DNA of 64,000 bases from Brevibacillus composti (GCF_016406105.1 NZ_CP066308.1:1337501-1401500), one strand, 5' to 3'. Counted from the first letter of the stretch, positions 24,363-32,959 are shown. Made by a program: numbers and translations. The notes: generated by a model not told the origin, from the sequence alone.

Positions 24363-24992
24363 GTGGAAATCGCAATCAGCGCGATCGAACGACAGGAAAA
24401 ATACAAGCTGTTGATTGGCTGCATCGTTCCGCGGCCGATCGCCTGGGTGACGTCGCTCGGGCATGAAGGCGTCCTGAATGCAGCCCCGTTCAGCTACTTC
24501 AATGTAGCCAGCATCGAGCCGATGATGGTATCGATCGCGGTGATGCGCAAACCGGGCAGCGTAATGAAAGACACGGCCCGCAATATTCTGGAGAGTGGAG
24601 AGTTTGTGGTCAATATGGTGGATGCGTATAACGTGGACGCCGTCAATGAGACCTCTGCCGATTATCCGCCGGAGATCAGCGAAGTAGAGGCGCTTCAGCT
24701 ATCGACGATGCCCAGCGCGTCCATCCGTACGCCCAGGCTGGCAGCCTCCCGCATCCATTTTGAGTGCAGGCTGCATCAGATCGTCACGCTTGGCGATCCG
24801 GTCACATCCGATCTGGTGATCGGCGAAGTCGTCCATGTCCACGTAGACGACAGCCTCTACCAGGACGGCAGGATCGACATCGCCGCTTTCGCGCCCGTCA
24901 GCCGGCTGGCGGGACATTCCTACGCCAGGGTGGCAGAGCCGTTTGATCGGCCGCGGCCTGTATATTCCCCTGACAGAAAAGACCGTCCGTAA
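24363..24992 (+). CDS. Flavin reductase family (DIM6/NTAB) protein
   Basis: This 209-aa FMN-binding split-barrel protein contains LLIGCIVPRPIAWVTSLGHEGVLNAAPFSYFN near residues 17-48, a signature of this family. It may supply reduced flavin or act as an isomerase or oxidoreductase for aromatic breakdown products. The partner is unknown, and the operon lacks a recognisable flavin monooxygenase. The start is GTG 24363 with AAGGAGGAAG upstream, 19 bp after the dioxygenase stop. It is the last gene of the operon. Confidence 0.85.
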   Translation: MEIAISAIERQEKYKLLIGCIVPRPIAWVTSLGHEGVLNAAPFSYFNVASIEPMMVSIAVMRKPGSVMKDTARNILESGEFVVNMVDAYNVDAVNETSADYPPEISEVEALQLSTMPSASIRTPRLAASRIHFECRLHQIVTLGDPVTSDLVIGEVVHVHVDDSLYQDGRIDIAAFAPVSRLAGHSYARVAEPFDRPRPVYSPDRKDRP

Positions 24993-25130
24993 AAGGGGCG
25001 GTGCTTCTTCTTGCCCACAGCTCCGTTTTGGCATCATTTTTCAACCAGCCATGCACCCAGACCCGCCCTTTTTACATAAACTGTGGTGGCCCCATCGGGG
25101 AAGAGAGATATGTAGAGGAGGAGTTTTTGG

Positions 25131-25562
25131 GTGCAATTTTACTACGATGATAAGATGCCGCTAAGAGTGCTGGACGAAGGGGAGTTCTGGAAACAGCAGG
25201 AGATGGAGCATACGGTCGTCCTGCGCGAGCTCGCCCCCAATCTGGAGGCGCCGTTCGTCGAGGCGCTGAGAGCCTGGGAGCAGTCATTTGCCCAGACGCA
25301 GGGCCTGTTTGTCCGTTACGTGGAAGCGGTCGTCCGTTCCGGCGACCGGGTAAACGAAGACATGCTCCGGCAAATCAGGGAACTGGTTGTCTTCGCGATG
25401 CAGCAGAGCGAACAGTTTATCCAGCTGCTGAACCAAATGGGTTCGACCAGCGCGCCTTTCCGGAACAATCCGGTCGCCGCTTCCGTGCTGAATCACATCA
25501 GACGCGAGTCCGAATACTTTATCGGCATTACCAAGGCGCTTCTGTCGCAAGGCATTATTTAA
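25131..25562 (+). CDS. DUF2935 family protein
   Basis: This 143-aa all-helical protein resembles half of the duplicated DUF2935 fold, a ferritin-like four-helix bundle of unknown function found in Bacillales and Clostridia. Metal-site-like residues occur in FWKQQEMEHTVVLRELAP (Glu and His) and LNHIRRESEYF. The start is GTG 25131 after GAGGAGG. Its end overlaps the convergent lipoprotein gene by 8 bp, without an intervening terminator. Confidence 0.75.
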   Translation: MQFYYDDKMPLRVLDEGEFWKQQEMEHTVVLRELAPNLEAPFVEALRAWEQSFAQTQGLFVRYVEAVVRSGDRVNEDMLRQIRELVVFAMQQSEQFIQLLNQMGSTSAPFRNNPVAASVLNHIRRESEYFIGITKALLSQGII

Positions 25563-25818
25563 CCGGCTCCCACCCGGGGTAGGATGAAACCGCATCCGGC
25601 CGGATCGTCCGTCCGTATTCGCCGGCCGTCCCGAAGTTAGTCGGTGTTCCATAGGGCGTGGCGTTGGGCTCCGTCCCTGGGGGGAGCAGGACGTTTTGTT
25701 GATAGTACATGGTTCGGTCGCTCTGCAGGATCGCGTTTGTACGCAGCGGGTCTGCTTTCTCTTGATCGGCTGCGCACCCGGCCAGCGATACAGCGAGAAG
25801 CACGAGTAAAAAGGGCAT
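25555..25818 (-). CDS. Small lipoprotein, function unknown
   Basis: This 87-aa precursor has a lipoprotein signal peptide (FLLVLLAVSLAGC, lipobox LAGC) giving a mature chain of about 72 residues, rich in Pro, Thr and Tyr. The sequence has no recognised family; NATPYGTPTNFGTAGEYGRT is low in complexity. GGGAGGTGAT precedes ATG 25818, and longer readings of the frame lack a ribosome site. It overlaps the end of the convergent DUF2935 gene by 8 bp. Spore-associated small lipoproteins of similar size exist in Bacillales, but that link is only a guess. Confidence 0.65.
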   Translation of the reverse strand: MPFLLVLLAVSLAGCAADQEKADPLRTNAILQSDRTMYYQQNVLLPPGTEPNATPYGTPTNFGTAGEYGRTIRPDAVSSYPGWEPVK

Positions 25819-25987
25819 CAGGATCACCTCCCTTGTAGAGTAGACCAGGCCGTCCTTTTTCATACCGGGCCGACGCTCCCCTCCGTCCCGGGACGGAGGA
25901 CAAATCCCTCTGCGGCCAGTTTTGGCCGGCCCACTGTTCCGGTATCCTAGAGCTATAAGGAAACGGATACAGAGAGGAAGGAATGTC

Positions 25988-26335
25988 ATGATGGAAAGGC
26001 GTTTATATCGATCTCGCTACGACAAGCGACTGTTTGGCGTTTGTGGAGGTGTTGCTCACTTTCTCGGCATCGATTCGACACTGGTTCGGATCGGAGTGGT
26101 GATCCTGACGCTGTTTACGGGTGTACCGCTTCTGATCTATCTCCTGCTGGGCATCATCATGCCCAAGGAGCCTGTCTGGACGCATAGCCCGGACAGCTAC
26201 CCGCCGCATGATCCGCTTTTCGGAAACAGCTACGGTTCTGATCTGGACAGTGAAATCGACCGGCTGGAAAAGCGGGCGCTGCTGCAGGAGGTGCAGCGGC
26301 TGCGCGCGGAATTAGCCAAGTGGCGAGGGGTTTAG
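25988..26335 (+). CDS. PspC domain membrane protein
   Basis: A 115-aa protein. The PspC domain (residues 3-60: RRLYRSRYDKRLFGVCGGVAHFLGID) is followed by one or two membrane helices (VVILTLFTGVPLLIYLLLGIIMP) and a C-terminal coiled coil (about 85-113). PspC-type proteins sense or transmit envelope stress in the phage-shock response. No pspA/liaI gene is nearby. AGGAAGGA lies 6 nt before ATG 25988. Confidence 0.88.
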   Translation: MMERRLYRSRYDKRLFGVCGGVAHFLGIDSTLVRIGVVILTLFTGVPLLIYLLLGIIMPKEPVWTHSPDSYPPHDPLFGNSYGSDLDSEIDRLEKRALLQEVQRLRAELAKWRGV

Positions 26336-26404
26336 CGCAACTTTTTCTCCCCCCTGCATAAGATGTAAGGTGGAAGCCAGCACTTACATAGGGAGGGAAA
26401 GGCA

Positions 26405-26575
26405 GTGCATCTCGGCGTGTTTGACATGAACAAGCGTCTGGAGCAGACCCGCAAGGTCCTGCGGGAAAAGCAGCATCTGAAGAAGCTGATCGAGGAAGAT
26501 ATTCGCGAGCTCGAGGACGACGTGAAAAAGCTGGAGGAGTTCACCAGCGCGTCCGCCAATAAAGTTCGCGCATAA
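26405..26575 (+). CDS. 56-aa coiled-coil small protein
   Basis: The GTG start at 26405 has GGGAGG 8 nt upstream. The product begins MHLGVFDMNKRLEQTRKV, is almost entirely charged helix (KKLIEEDIRELEDDVKKLEEF) and has a clear heptad pattern. No family is recognised. It sits in its own interval after the PspC gene and ends 6 bp before a bidirectional terminator, which supports it being a real gene. It could be transcribed with the PspC gene, whose product also ends in a coiled coil. Confidence 0.65.
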   Translation: MHLGVFDMNKRLEQTRKVLREKQHLKKLIEEDIRELEDDVKKLEEFTSASANKVRA

Positions 26576-26580
26576 ACAAA

Positions 26581-26612
26581 AAAAGTGGCTCCTGCATAAG
26601 GGCCACTTTTTC
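26581..26612. terminator. Bidirectional terminator before map
   Basis: AAAAGTGGC/GCCACTTTT (26581-26589/26602-26610) with A- and T-runs on both sides, serving the small protein gene and map. Confidence 0.88.
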
Positions 26613-26634
26613 CTATTCAAAAAAACCACTTGCG

Positions 26635-27381
26635 CTATTGCTTTGTCAAAATCAGGGGGCCGTCAGCGGTGATCGCGATCGTGTGCTCGTATTGCGCGGA
26701 CAGCTTGCCGTCGCGCGTCCGCGCGGTCCAGCCGTCTTCGTCAATCTGCACGTGATAGGTGCCCACATTCAGCATCGGCTCGATCGTGATAACCATGCCT
26801 TCCTTGAGGCGGGGGCCGCGTCCCGGGGGACCGTAATGGGGCACATACGGCTCCTCATGCATTTTCTGTCCGATGCCGTGGCCGGTAAAATCGCGAACCA
26901 CCGAGTAGCCTTGCTCCTGTGCGTAGCTTTGGATCGCGTGGGAAATATCGCCGATCCGATTGCCAACGACAGCCTGTTCTATCCCTAAGTAGAGGGATTT
27001 TTCCGTAACCTCCAAAAGCCGTCTGGCTTCCTCCGAGATGTTGCCGACAGCGTAGGACCAGGCCGAATCGGCGAGCCAGCCGTTGCGGTTGACGACCATG
27101 TCGATGGTGACGATATCGCCATTCTTGAGCGGTTCTTTTTTGGGAAAACCATGGCAGATCACGTCGTTGACGGATGCGCATGTGGCATAGGGATAGCCGG
27201 AGTATCCTTTCTGCTCGGGGGTGACTTTATGTTTTTTCAGGAATTCCTCGACAAATTGATCGATTTCCCAGGTCGTAATCCCCGGTTGGATCAGCGTGGC
27301 CAGCTCACGGTGGCAGGCAGCGAGAATTTCTCCTGCCGCTCTCATTTGTTCAATTTCTTCTGGACTCTTGATGATGATCAT
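26635..27381 (-). CDS. map: Type I methionine aminopeptidase
   Basis: This 248-aa metalloprotease removes the N-terminal Met of new proteins. The five metal ligands are in place: TIDMVVNRNGWLADSAW (Asp), DSAWSYAVG (Asp), TGHGIGQKMHEEPYV (His), TIEPMLN (Glu) and QYEHTIAI (Glu). The second Asp context (D-S-A rather than D-T-A/C) is a common variant. It is a stand-alone copy, not the ribosomal-protein-operon copy, so the genome probably has a second map gene. It has its own terminator on the 3' side. Confidence 0.95.
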   Translation of the reverse strand: MIIIKSPEEIEQMRAAGEILAACHRELATLIQPGITTWEIDQFVEEFLKKHKVTPEQKGYSGYPYATCASVNDVICHGFPKKEPLKNGDIVTIDMVVNRNGWLADSAWSYAVGNISEEARRLLEVTEKSLYLGIEQAVVGNRIGDISHAIQSYAQEQGYSVVRDFTGHGIGQKMHEEPYVPHYGPPGRGPRLKEGMVITIEPMLNVGTYHVQIDEDGWTARTRDGKLSAQYEHTIAITADGPLILTKQ

Positions 27382-27508
27382 CCGAACGCTCCTTCTTGGG
27401 TAAGTCTTTGCTCTATCCTATAGTGTAGACCTGTTTGCCGCCGATTGCCACACTTAGGTTGCACATGATAGGATGGGAATGAAATGCTGATGATGGGGGT
27501 TTCTTGAC

Positions 27509-28261
27509 ATGGACAGGTTTGAAGAGCATTTGGTGCAGTACCAGGCTCAGGTAAAAGAGGATCTGGAGAAAAGGGTGGCCTTTATTCGCCAACAGGTAGA
27601 CGGACCTGGCCTGGGCGGAGTCGTGGTCGGCATCTCCGGCGGGATCGACAGTGCGGTAACCGCGGCGCTCTGCGTGCGGGCACTGGGCAGCGAGAGGGTC
27701 ATCGGCGTATGGATGCCAGCCTATTCCTTGCCCGTCCACGAGGAAGATTCCCGTAAATTGGCGGAAGCCATCCAATTGCAGCTGGTTACAGTGGATATCG
27801 GGCCGGCCTATGACGCCCTGCTGCCCGCGATCGAAGCGGTCCAGCCGCTGGATGAGAAAACAAAGGGGAATACCAAGGCTCGTCTGCGGATGACGACCCT
27901 CTACGGCATCGCCAATCAAAAAGGCTACCTGGTGGCTGACACGTGCAACCGCAGCGAGATTTATGTCGGCTATATGACCAAGGGGGGCGACGGATTGGCT
28001 GATTTTAACCCCGTGGCCAGCCTGACCAAGCATGAAATGCGCATTCTCGCCCGCGAACTGGGAGTACCGGAGTCCATCATCACCAAAGCTCCTTCGGCCG
28101 ACCTCTGGGAAGGACAGACGGACGAACAGGAAATGGGCTTCACCTACGAAGATCTGGATCGGCTGTTGATCACCGGCCAGACCCGCCCCGAGGTGCGAGA
28201 GCGCATCGAGTACCTTCACAAAATCTCCGAACACAAGCGGAAATTGATGCCGGGGATCTGA
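27509..28261 (+). CDS. nadE: NH3-dependent NAD+ synthetase
   Basis: This 250-aa enzyme of the adenine nucleotide alpha hydrolase fold makes NAD+ from deamido-NAD+, ATP and ammonia. The pyrophosphatase loop GISGGIDSAVTAAL is at about residues 42-55, with GNTKARLRMTTLYGIAN and DTCNRSEIYVGYMTKGGDG following. It lacks the glutaminase domain, so it uses free ammonia. A possible promoter (TTGCCA near 27446, 18-nt spacer, TAGGAT) lies upstream. It diverges from map. Confidence 0.95.
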   Translation: MDRFEEHLVQYQAQVKEDLEKRVAFIRQQVDGPGLGGVVVGISGGIDSAVTAALCVRALGSERVIGVWMPAYSLPVHEEDSRKLAEAIQLQLVTVDIGPAYDALLPAIEAVQPLDEKTKGNTKARLRMTTLYGIANQKGYLVADTCNRSEIYVGYMTKGGDGLADFNPVASLTKHEMRILARELGVPESIITKAPSADLWEGQTDEQEMGFTYEDLDRLLITGQTRPEVRERIEYLHKISEHKRKLMPGI

Positions 28262-28263
28262 CG

Positions 28264-28292
28264 TTGATTCTTGGACAGGTTTGTACGATAAT
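28264..28292 (+). promoter_or_regulatory. Sigma-A-like promoter of the 74-aa protein gene
   Basis: TTGATT (28264-28269), 17-nt spacer, GATAAT (28287-28292). It starts 3 bp after the nadE stop and drives a separate short transcript. Confidence 0.65.
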
Positions 28293-28334
28293 GAAAGGTA
28301 CGCGAAAATCTTCCGAGGAAAGAGGGGAAAATAG

Positions 28335-28559
28335 ATGTCCACCACCGAATTGATGCTCAAAACAACACTGGAAGGCCGCGTGCTTCGCACCCTGCAAGCA
28401 CATTTCCGCCGTCCAAACATCGTCTTGGTCAAAGAAAGTCTGGCTGCCAACGGGCTCAATCCTGAGCAGGTAGAAGAGACGCTCCGTTTGCTTCAGGAAG
28501 AGACAATGACTGTCGCGGAATTGATGAGCCACCTGCGCGAAAAGGGCTTTTTCGGATAA
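28335..28559 (+). CDS. 74-aa conserved-looking helical protein
   Basis: This protein is not recognised. It is 74 aa, soluble, helical and neutral, with a winged-helix-like pattern (LVKESLAANGLNPEQVEETLRLLQEETMTVAELMSHLREKG) that could bind nucleic acid or a protein partner. It has its own promoter, the ribosome site AAAGAGGGG and a strong terminator, making it an independent monocistronic gene between nadE and a convergent DUF2062 gene. Confidence 0.75.
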   Translation: MSTTELMLKTTLEGRVLRTLQAHFRRPNIVLVKESLAANGLNPEQVEETLRLLQEETMTVAELMSHLREKGFFG

Positions 28560-28580
28560 TGTACGGCATCAGGCAACAAA

Positions 28581-28618
28581 AAAGACCGGTCTGACGGATA
28601 TGTCAGTACCGGTCTTTT
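28581..28618. terminator. Bidirectional terminator
   Basis: AAAGACCGGT/ACCGGTCTTT (28581-28590/28608-28617) with inner CTGAC/GTCAG, flanked by A- and T-runs. It serves two convergent genes. Confidence 0.9.
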
Positions 28619-28625
28619 CGTTACG

Positions 28626-29144
28626 TTACGGCTGAGATTTCCTCGCCAGCTCCGATTTTGCGGCAGCAGCGTCGCGGGCAGGTGTGCGCCGCGCCCGCTT
28701 GCGGCGATACCATTGCAGGGCGGTGTAGACCAGGAAGTAACTGCCGATGGCGACGATCAGCCCCATCACGGCGCTTCCCGTGAAGTAAGCCAGCCCCTTT
28801 TCCTTCATCCAGATCAACCAGCCTTGCACCGATTCGTTATTGTGCTCCAGATGTTCCTGCAGGGGTTTTCCGACGATGGAATAGCCCAATTTATAGTTCA
28901 GTACCATAAATACAGGGAGAACGAGCTTGCCAATAACGAAGCCGATCAAGCCGGCGGGCAGGCTGCAGCGAAACAATTTGACCAGGGGGAACAACAGGAG
29001 AAAGGCCAGGCCAAACGTCGGCAAGGTGATAAACTCTACAAAAATGCCGACGGAAAAGCCGCGAGCCACAAAGGAAGGGGCTCCTTTCATCCGGATCAGC
29101 TTGTAGTACTCGTACTTCAGTTTTCGGTAGATTTTTTTCCACAT
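28626..29144 (-). CDS. DUF2062 membrane protein
   Basis: A 172-aa protein with a basic N-terminus (MWKKIYRKLKYEYYKLIRMKG), DUF2062 core SPSFVA-like APSFVARGFSVGIFVEFITLP, about four membrane helices, and an Arg/Ala-rich cytoplasmic tail. DUF2062 proteins are inner-membrane proteins of unknown function. It is monocistronic and diverges from the DedA gene. Confidence 0.85.
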   Translation of the reverse strand: MWKKIYRKLKYEYYKLIRMKGAPSFVARGFSVGIFVEFITLPTFGLAFLLLFPLVKLFRCSLPAGLIGFVIGKLVLPVFMVLNYKLGYSIVGKPLQEHLEHNNESVQGWLIWMKEKGLAYFTGSAVMGLIVAIGSYFLVYTALQWYRRKRARRTPARDAAAAKSELARKSQP

Positions 29145-29285
29145 TCCGGCTTGTCCCTCGTTTACCAGTCAACTCACTCCATCCATTATAGCGAATAGGG
29201 GTGGGGAAAGCCACGTTTGGAAAAATGTTTTTCGTCAATTTTCGCGATTATTGGAAAAAATAGGACAATTCCTGGCGGAGCTTGT

Positions 29286-29314
29286 TTGTGTGACTGCTAT
29301 ATTTTTGGCATAAT
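29286..29314 (+). promoter_or_regulatory. Promoter of the DedA-YkvA-YhaM genes
   Basis: TTGTGT (29286-29291), 17-nt spacer, CATAAT (29309-29314). It lies about 40 bp upstream of the DedA start. Confidence 0.55.
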
Positions 29315-29352
29315 GAGGGAGTGACTCATCTGGTTGAAACGTGGTGAAGTAT

Positions 29353-29976
29353 ATGGAAGAAATCGCGGCTTCGCTTGGCAACTACATTTCTCAATATGGG
29401 TATGGCGCTTTGTTTGGCTTGTTTTTTTTAGGGATATTGGGCATGCCCTTGCCTGAGGAGACGCTGCTGGTCTTCTCCGGTTTCCTCGTCTCTACCGGAA
29501 AGCTGGAGCTTTTCCCCACCTTTCTCGTCTGCTTTCTCGGTTCCATCTCAGCGATGACGACGGCTTACTGGATCGGCAGGACTCTGGGCTTTTCCTTTAT
29601 CGAGCGGTACGGCCGCCGATTCGGCTTGGGCTATACGCTCTATCAGAAGACGGAGGACTGGTTTAACCGAGTGGGCAAATGGGCGCTGCCGCTGGGGTAT
29701 TTTATCCCGGGAGTTCGACAGTTCACGGCCTATTTTGCGGGGATTACCCGCCTCCCGTTTCCCACCTTTATGCTTTATACTTACTCCGGCGGGCTGTTTT
29801 GGAGCATTTTGTTCGTGACCCTGGGCTGGCAGCTGGGAGAGCGCTGGGACGAATTGTTTGGCCTGATCTCCAGAAACCTGGCGATCTTCTTTTTGGTCTT
29901 GCTTGCGGCCATTGCGGCCTGGTCTTTTTGGCGCACGCGCAGATCCAAGCTGAATCAGAGGAGGAATCGTCCTTGA
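29353..29976 (+). CDS. DedA family membrane protein
   Basis: About 207 aa with 4-5 membrane helices. DedA/VTT domain signatures are present: GYGALFGLFFLGILGMPLPEETLL with the conserved acidic residue, and FIPGVRQFTAYFAGITRLPF with the conserved Arg. DedA proteins act as flippases for undecaprenyl phosphate or phosphatidylethanolamine-type lipids and support membrane energetics. Start choice is uncertain: GTG 29341, GTG 29344 and ATG 29353 are all in frame and none has a strong ribosome site. The stop overlaps the next start by 4 bp (TTGA). Confidence 0.9.
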   Translation: MEEIAASLGNYISQYGYGALFGLFFLGILGMPLPEETLLVFSGFLVSTGKLELFPTFLVCFLGSISAMTTAYWIGRTLGFSFIERYGRRFGLGYTLYQKTEDWFNRVGKWALPLGYFIPGVRQFTAYFAGITRLPFPTFMLYTYSGGLFWSILFVTLGWQLGERWDELFGLISRNLAIFFLVLLAAIAAWSFWRTRRSKLNQRRNRP

Positions 29977-30497
29977 ACGAGAATCAATCACCGCCATCAG
30001 GCGAAAATTTGCCCGCGGTCCAAAAGCCGCGTGAGCTGGTGCCGATCGAGCTGCCAGAGCAGCATCAACGATTTTACGATAAACTTCGGGCCAAAATCGA
30101 GGCCTTCATCCGCGAACACAGCGGCAATGAAGCGGTGGCGAAATACATCTTGCTCGCGCCGGACCTGTTTGTCCTGTTGGCCAGACTGCTGGTCGACAAG
30201 CGGGTCGGCATGCAGGCAAAAGCGATTGCCGGTGCGGCCGTCGCCTATTTTATCTCGCCGATCGATTTCATCCCGGAGGTGCTTACGGGCGGTTTCGGCC
30301 TGATCGATGACGTCGTGTTTGCGGTCTATGCCCTGCGCAAGATCCTCGTCGACGTCGAGGAGAGCATCGTCCGAGAGCACTGGAACGGAGAAGAAGACTT
30401 GCTTCGCGTGATTACGCGCGTCATCCGCTCGGCAGACGAACTTCTGGGGAAAAAGCTGGTGAAAAAAATCGAACAGGCGCTGTTTCGTAAAAAATAA
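29973..30497 (+). CDS. YkvA/DUF1232 family protein
   Basis: About 174 aa. The DUF1232 core is near residues 70-115: AGAAVAYFISPIDFIPEVLTGGFGLIDDVVFAVYAL, a short membrane-associated motif of unknown function. The N-terminal 35 residues are Pro/Glu-rich. TTG 29973 is preceded by GAGGAGG and overlaps the DedA stop (TTGA), so translation is coupled. yhaM follows after 15 bp. Confidence 0.82.
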   Translation: MNENQSPPSGENLPAVQKPRELVPIELPEQHQRFYDKLRAKIEAFIREHSGNEAVAKYILLAPDLFVLLARLLVDKRVGMQAKAIAGAAVAYFISPIDFIPEVLTGGFGLIDDVVFAVYALRKILVDVEESIVREHWNGEEDLLRVITRVIRSADELLGKKLVKKIEQALFRKK

Positions 30498-30512
30498 AGG
30501 AGAGGCTTTGTG

Positions 30513-31460
30513 ATGAAATATCTGCTGGACTATCAAGAGGGAGAGAGGGTAGTCGCGTACTGCCTGGTAAAAAGCAAAGAAGCGGGCGTGGCCAGCAATC
30601 AGAGCGAGTACCTCAATCTGGAACTGGGAGACCGCTCGGGCACGATCGCAGCCAAGCTGTGGGACGTAGGGCCTGAGCTGAAAGAAGCGATCCAGGTCAA
30701 GTCCATCGTAAAAATCGACGCGGTCGTGCAGACCTATCGAGGTAAAAAGCAGCTCGTCATCCAGCGGATCCGGCTTGCCACAGCCGCTGATGAAGTATCG
30801 ATGGAGTCGCTGGTCCCGGTCTCTCCCGTCCCGCCTGAGGAGCTGTGGGAAAAGCTGACCAAAGCGGTAGACAGCCTGAAGAGCCCGACGCTGAAAACGA
30901 TAGTGACAGAGGCGCTGCGGGATCCGGAGACGGGTGAACGCCTCCGCTCCTATCCGGCTGGCGTGCGGATGCATCATCAATACTACCACGGCTTGCTGGA
31001 GCATATCGTCTCCCTGCTCGCGGCGGCGGAGCGGCTGCTCCCGCTCTATCCCCAGGTGGACCGGGATGTGCTGGTGGCCACTTGCATCCTGCACGACATC
31101 GGCAAGCTGTACGAGCTGTCCGATCCGATCGCTCCCGAATACACGACGCCGGGCCAATTGATCGGCCATCTGGTGATGGGCGTCGAGATGGTGAGCGGCA
31201 TCTGCCGCAAGCACGGCATTCCGCTGGGAGACGCGGAGGTGCTTCATCTCAAGCACTGCATCCTCAGCCACCACGGCGAGGTGGAGAACGGCTGGGGCAG
31301 CGCGGTCTCGGGCAAGACGCCGACGGCGATCCTTTTTCACTATTTGGACATGATCGACAGCAAGATGAACGCCCTCGGCCAGACCTTGACCGACATGGGA
31401 GAGGAAGAGGAGTGGGCGTATTCCGCTGTCGTCAAACGAAAAATCTGGCGCGGCTTCTGA
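30513..31460 (+). CDS. yhaM: 3'-5' exoribonuclease YhaM
   Basis: This 315-aa protein has an N-terminal OB-fold nucleic-acid-binding domain (about 10-90) and an HD-superfamily phosphohydrolase domain (about 150-310). The metal-binding residues are in MHHQYYHGLLEHIVSL, CILHDIGKLYEL and SHHGEVENGWGS. YhaM is a Mn2+-dependent 3'-5' exonuclease that trims RNA ends in Firmicutes. AAAGGAGAGG precedes ATG 30513 (GTG 30510 is the alternative). Length and domain order are normal. Confidence 0.94.
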   Translation: MKYLLDYQEGERVVAYCLVKSKEAGVASNQSEYLNLELGDRSGTIAAKLWDVGPELKEAIQVKSIVKIDAVVQTYRGKKQLVIQRIRLATAADEVSMESLVPVSPVPPEELWEKLTKAVDSLKSPTLKTIVTEALRDPETGERLRSYPAGVRMHHQYYHGLLEHIVSLLAAAERLLPLYPQVDRDVLVATCILHDIGKLYELSDPIAPEYTTPGQLIGHLVMGVEMVSGICRKHGIPLGDAEVLHLKHCILSHHGEVENGWGSAVSGKTPTAILFHYLDMIDSKMNALGQTLTDMGEEEEWAYSAVVKRKIWRGF

Positions 31461-31581
31461 GGGGATTGCGTGACATTCGAGCGAATCCGTAGTAGGATTT
31501 TTTTTATTCGCGTCGAATATCTTTGTGATTCCCATTTGTTTGGCGCTTGATTTTGCCAGACGAACATGAAGGAGAAAGTAT

Positions 31582-32670
31582 ATGAAACGGCCAACCTATA
31601 CCCTGTCGAGTATGATCAAAAAGGTGTTTCGGTCAGGCGAACGTTCCCTTCCGCGCGAGGAAATTTGCAGCCGATTGGAAGAGAGCGGACTGATTGCCCA
31701 TCTGGATATGGAGGCAGAAGCCCTGCTGACCAAGGTATTGCAGATGAAACAGTCACCTGTGCGGGTTGGGCGAACCGACGCGATTGTGGAAGTAACGTAC
31801 CAGCCTCATCAACTGTTTGACCTGGCATTTCGCTATTTGCGCGATACCCAAACGCCCAAAACGTTGGAACAAATAGTGGCTGAGCTTCGCCGCCAAACGC
31901 AATTTGGATGGAACCAGATTACTCGCTTGCTGCAACTGGACCGCGATCTCCGCTTCGTACAATTCCAGGGAGATGTCCGCTGGTTTTTGGCCGATTGGAC
32001 GGTCGCCAATGATCAGGTTTATCAGTTTTGCAGAAGCAATGGGATTGCCCAGATCTCGTCCCGATCGCTCGGACATTTTCTCGAGCAGGAGGCGAAAATC
32101 CCGCCCGGCGCTGTATTTTTGCCCCCGTTGGACGACCGGTTTCGGCTGGAAGGAGAGCGTCTTCACATCATCGTCCGTGAAGACGACATCTGTGCCGAAG
32201 AGGAGCAAGAGGCGGAGGAGGATCTTTTGCCTGGCGAGGACGGCGGGCAGGTGGAGTGGGAGATCGAAGAGGCCAGGCTGGAAGCGGCCCCTGCTGAAGC
32301 CCCTGTGAGCGCACCCGGGTTAACCGAGCTGCACACCCCGGGCTTTCCGGCAGACGCGAAAGCGGATGAATCATCAGAATCGCCAGAGGCGACTGAATTG
32401 CAGCATGAACATCACGAACAACTACATTTTGAGGAGGAAGTGCCGATGAATTCCGTTCAAACACAATCGACCATTCAGGAAGTTCAGGAGATGCTTCGTC
32501 TCGCTTTGGACAGACTGCAAGCCCGCAATGCGGAAATGTCGCAGGAAGTTGTTTCTCACTTCCAAAAAAGCAATATGCAAGCTATAGAACTCCTGATGAA
32601 AGAGAAACATAAAAATGAACAGCTCGCACTTGGCATCGAACAAGTGTTGACGGCAAGTCAGCAGCAATGA
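31582..32670 (+). CDS. Unrecognised protein with possible winged-helix repeats and coiled coil
   Basis: 362 aa. The first 200 residues contain two or three helix-turn-helix-like units (for example FRYLRDTQTPKTLEQIVAEL followed by WNQITRLLQLDRDLRFVQF, ending in a WFLADW wing). Residues 205-290 are acidic and low in complexity (runs of Glu, Ala, Pro). Residues 290-362 form a coiled coil rich in Gln. The plan recalls the RNA polymerase delta subunit (a winged helix plus an acidic tail), though homology is not established. AAGGAG precedes ATG 31582. Its stop overlaps the next start by 4 bp. Confidence 0.7.
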   Translation: MKRPTYTLSSMIKKVFRSGERSLPREEICSRLEESGLIAHLDMEAEALLTKVLQMKQSPVRVGRTDAIVEVTYQPHQLFDLAFRYLRDTQTPKTLEQIVAELRRQTQFGWNQITRLLQLDRDLRFVQFQGDVRWFLADWTVANDQVYQFCRSNGIAQISSRSLGHFLEQEAKIPPGAVFLPPLDDRFRLEGERLHIIVREDDICAEEEQEAEEDLLPGEDGGQVEWEIEEARLEAAPAEAPVSAPGLTELHTPGFPADAKADESSESPEATELQHEHHEQLHFEEEVPMNSVQTQSTIQEVQEMLRLALDRLQARNAEMSQEVVSHFQKSNMQAIELLMKEKHKNEQLALGIEQVLTASQQQ

Positions 32671-32939
32671 GCAATCTGGAGGCCAAAATCCGGTTGGAAG
32701 TTCGGTTTGACTTGCTGCGCGAAGTCATTACGAGTTATCGGATGCGCCTACAGGAGATGGAAGTGGAAGTGGTGGAGCTGTTTGCCGCCAATCAGCTCTC
32801 GGCAATCTCCGAATGCATGAGGGAACAAGAACGCATCAGCCGGCTGATTCGCAAGCTGGAGCGCTTTATCCTCGAGTGGGAGACTGCCGAGACCACAGGC
32901 ATCTCTCATGATACCAAACGAGAACAAATGAACACCTGA
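32667..32939 (+). CDS. 90-aa coiled-coil protein
   Basis: This protein is not recognised. It is a soluble, highly helical and charged chain (LEAKIRLEVRFDLLREVITSYRMRLQEME...) with a heptad pattern. The ATG lies in an ATGA overlap with the upstream gene, so the two are translationally coupled and probably interact. It sits between the winged-helix-like protein and the SEC-C protein. Confidence 0.7.
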   Translation: MSNLEAKIRLEVRFDLLREVITSYRMRLQEMEVEVVELFAANQLSAISECMREQERISRLIRKLERFILEWETAETTGISHDTKREQMNT

Positions 32940-32959
32940 AAAAGATGCGGTATTTATAG

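Noticed and set aside
29997..31535. 512-codon minus-strand frame across the YkvA and yhaM genes
   Set aside because: It is antisense to two recognisable genes, with shadow-type composition and no ribosome site.
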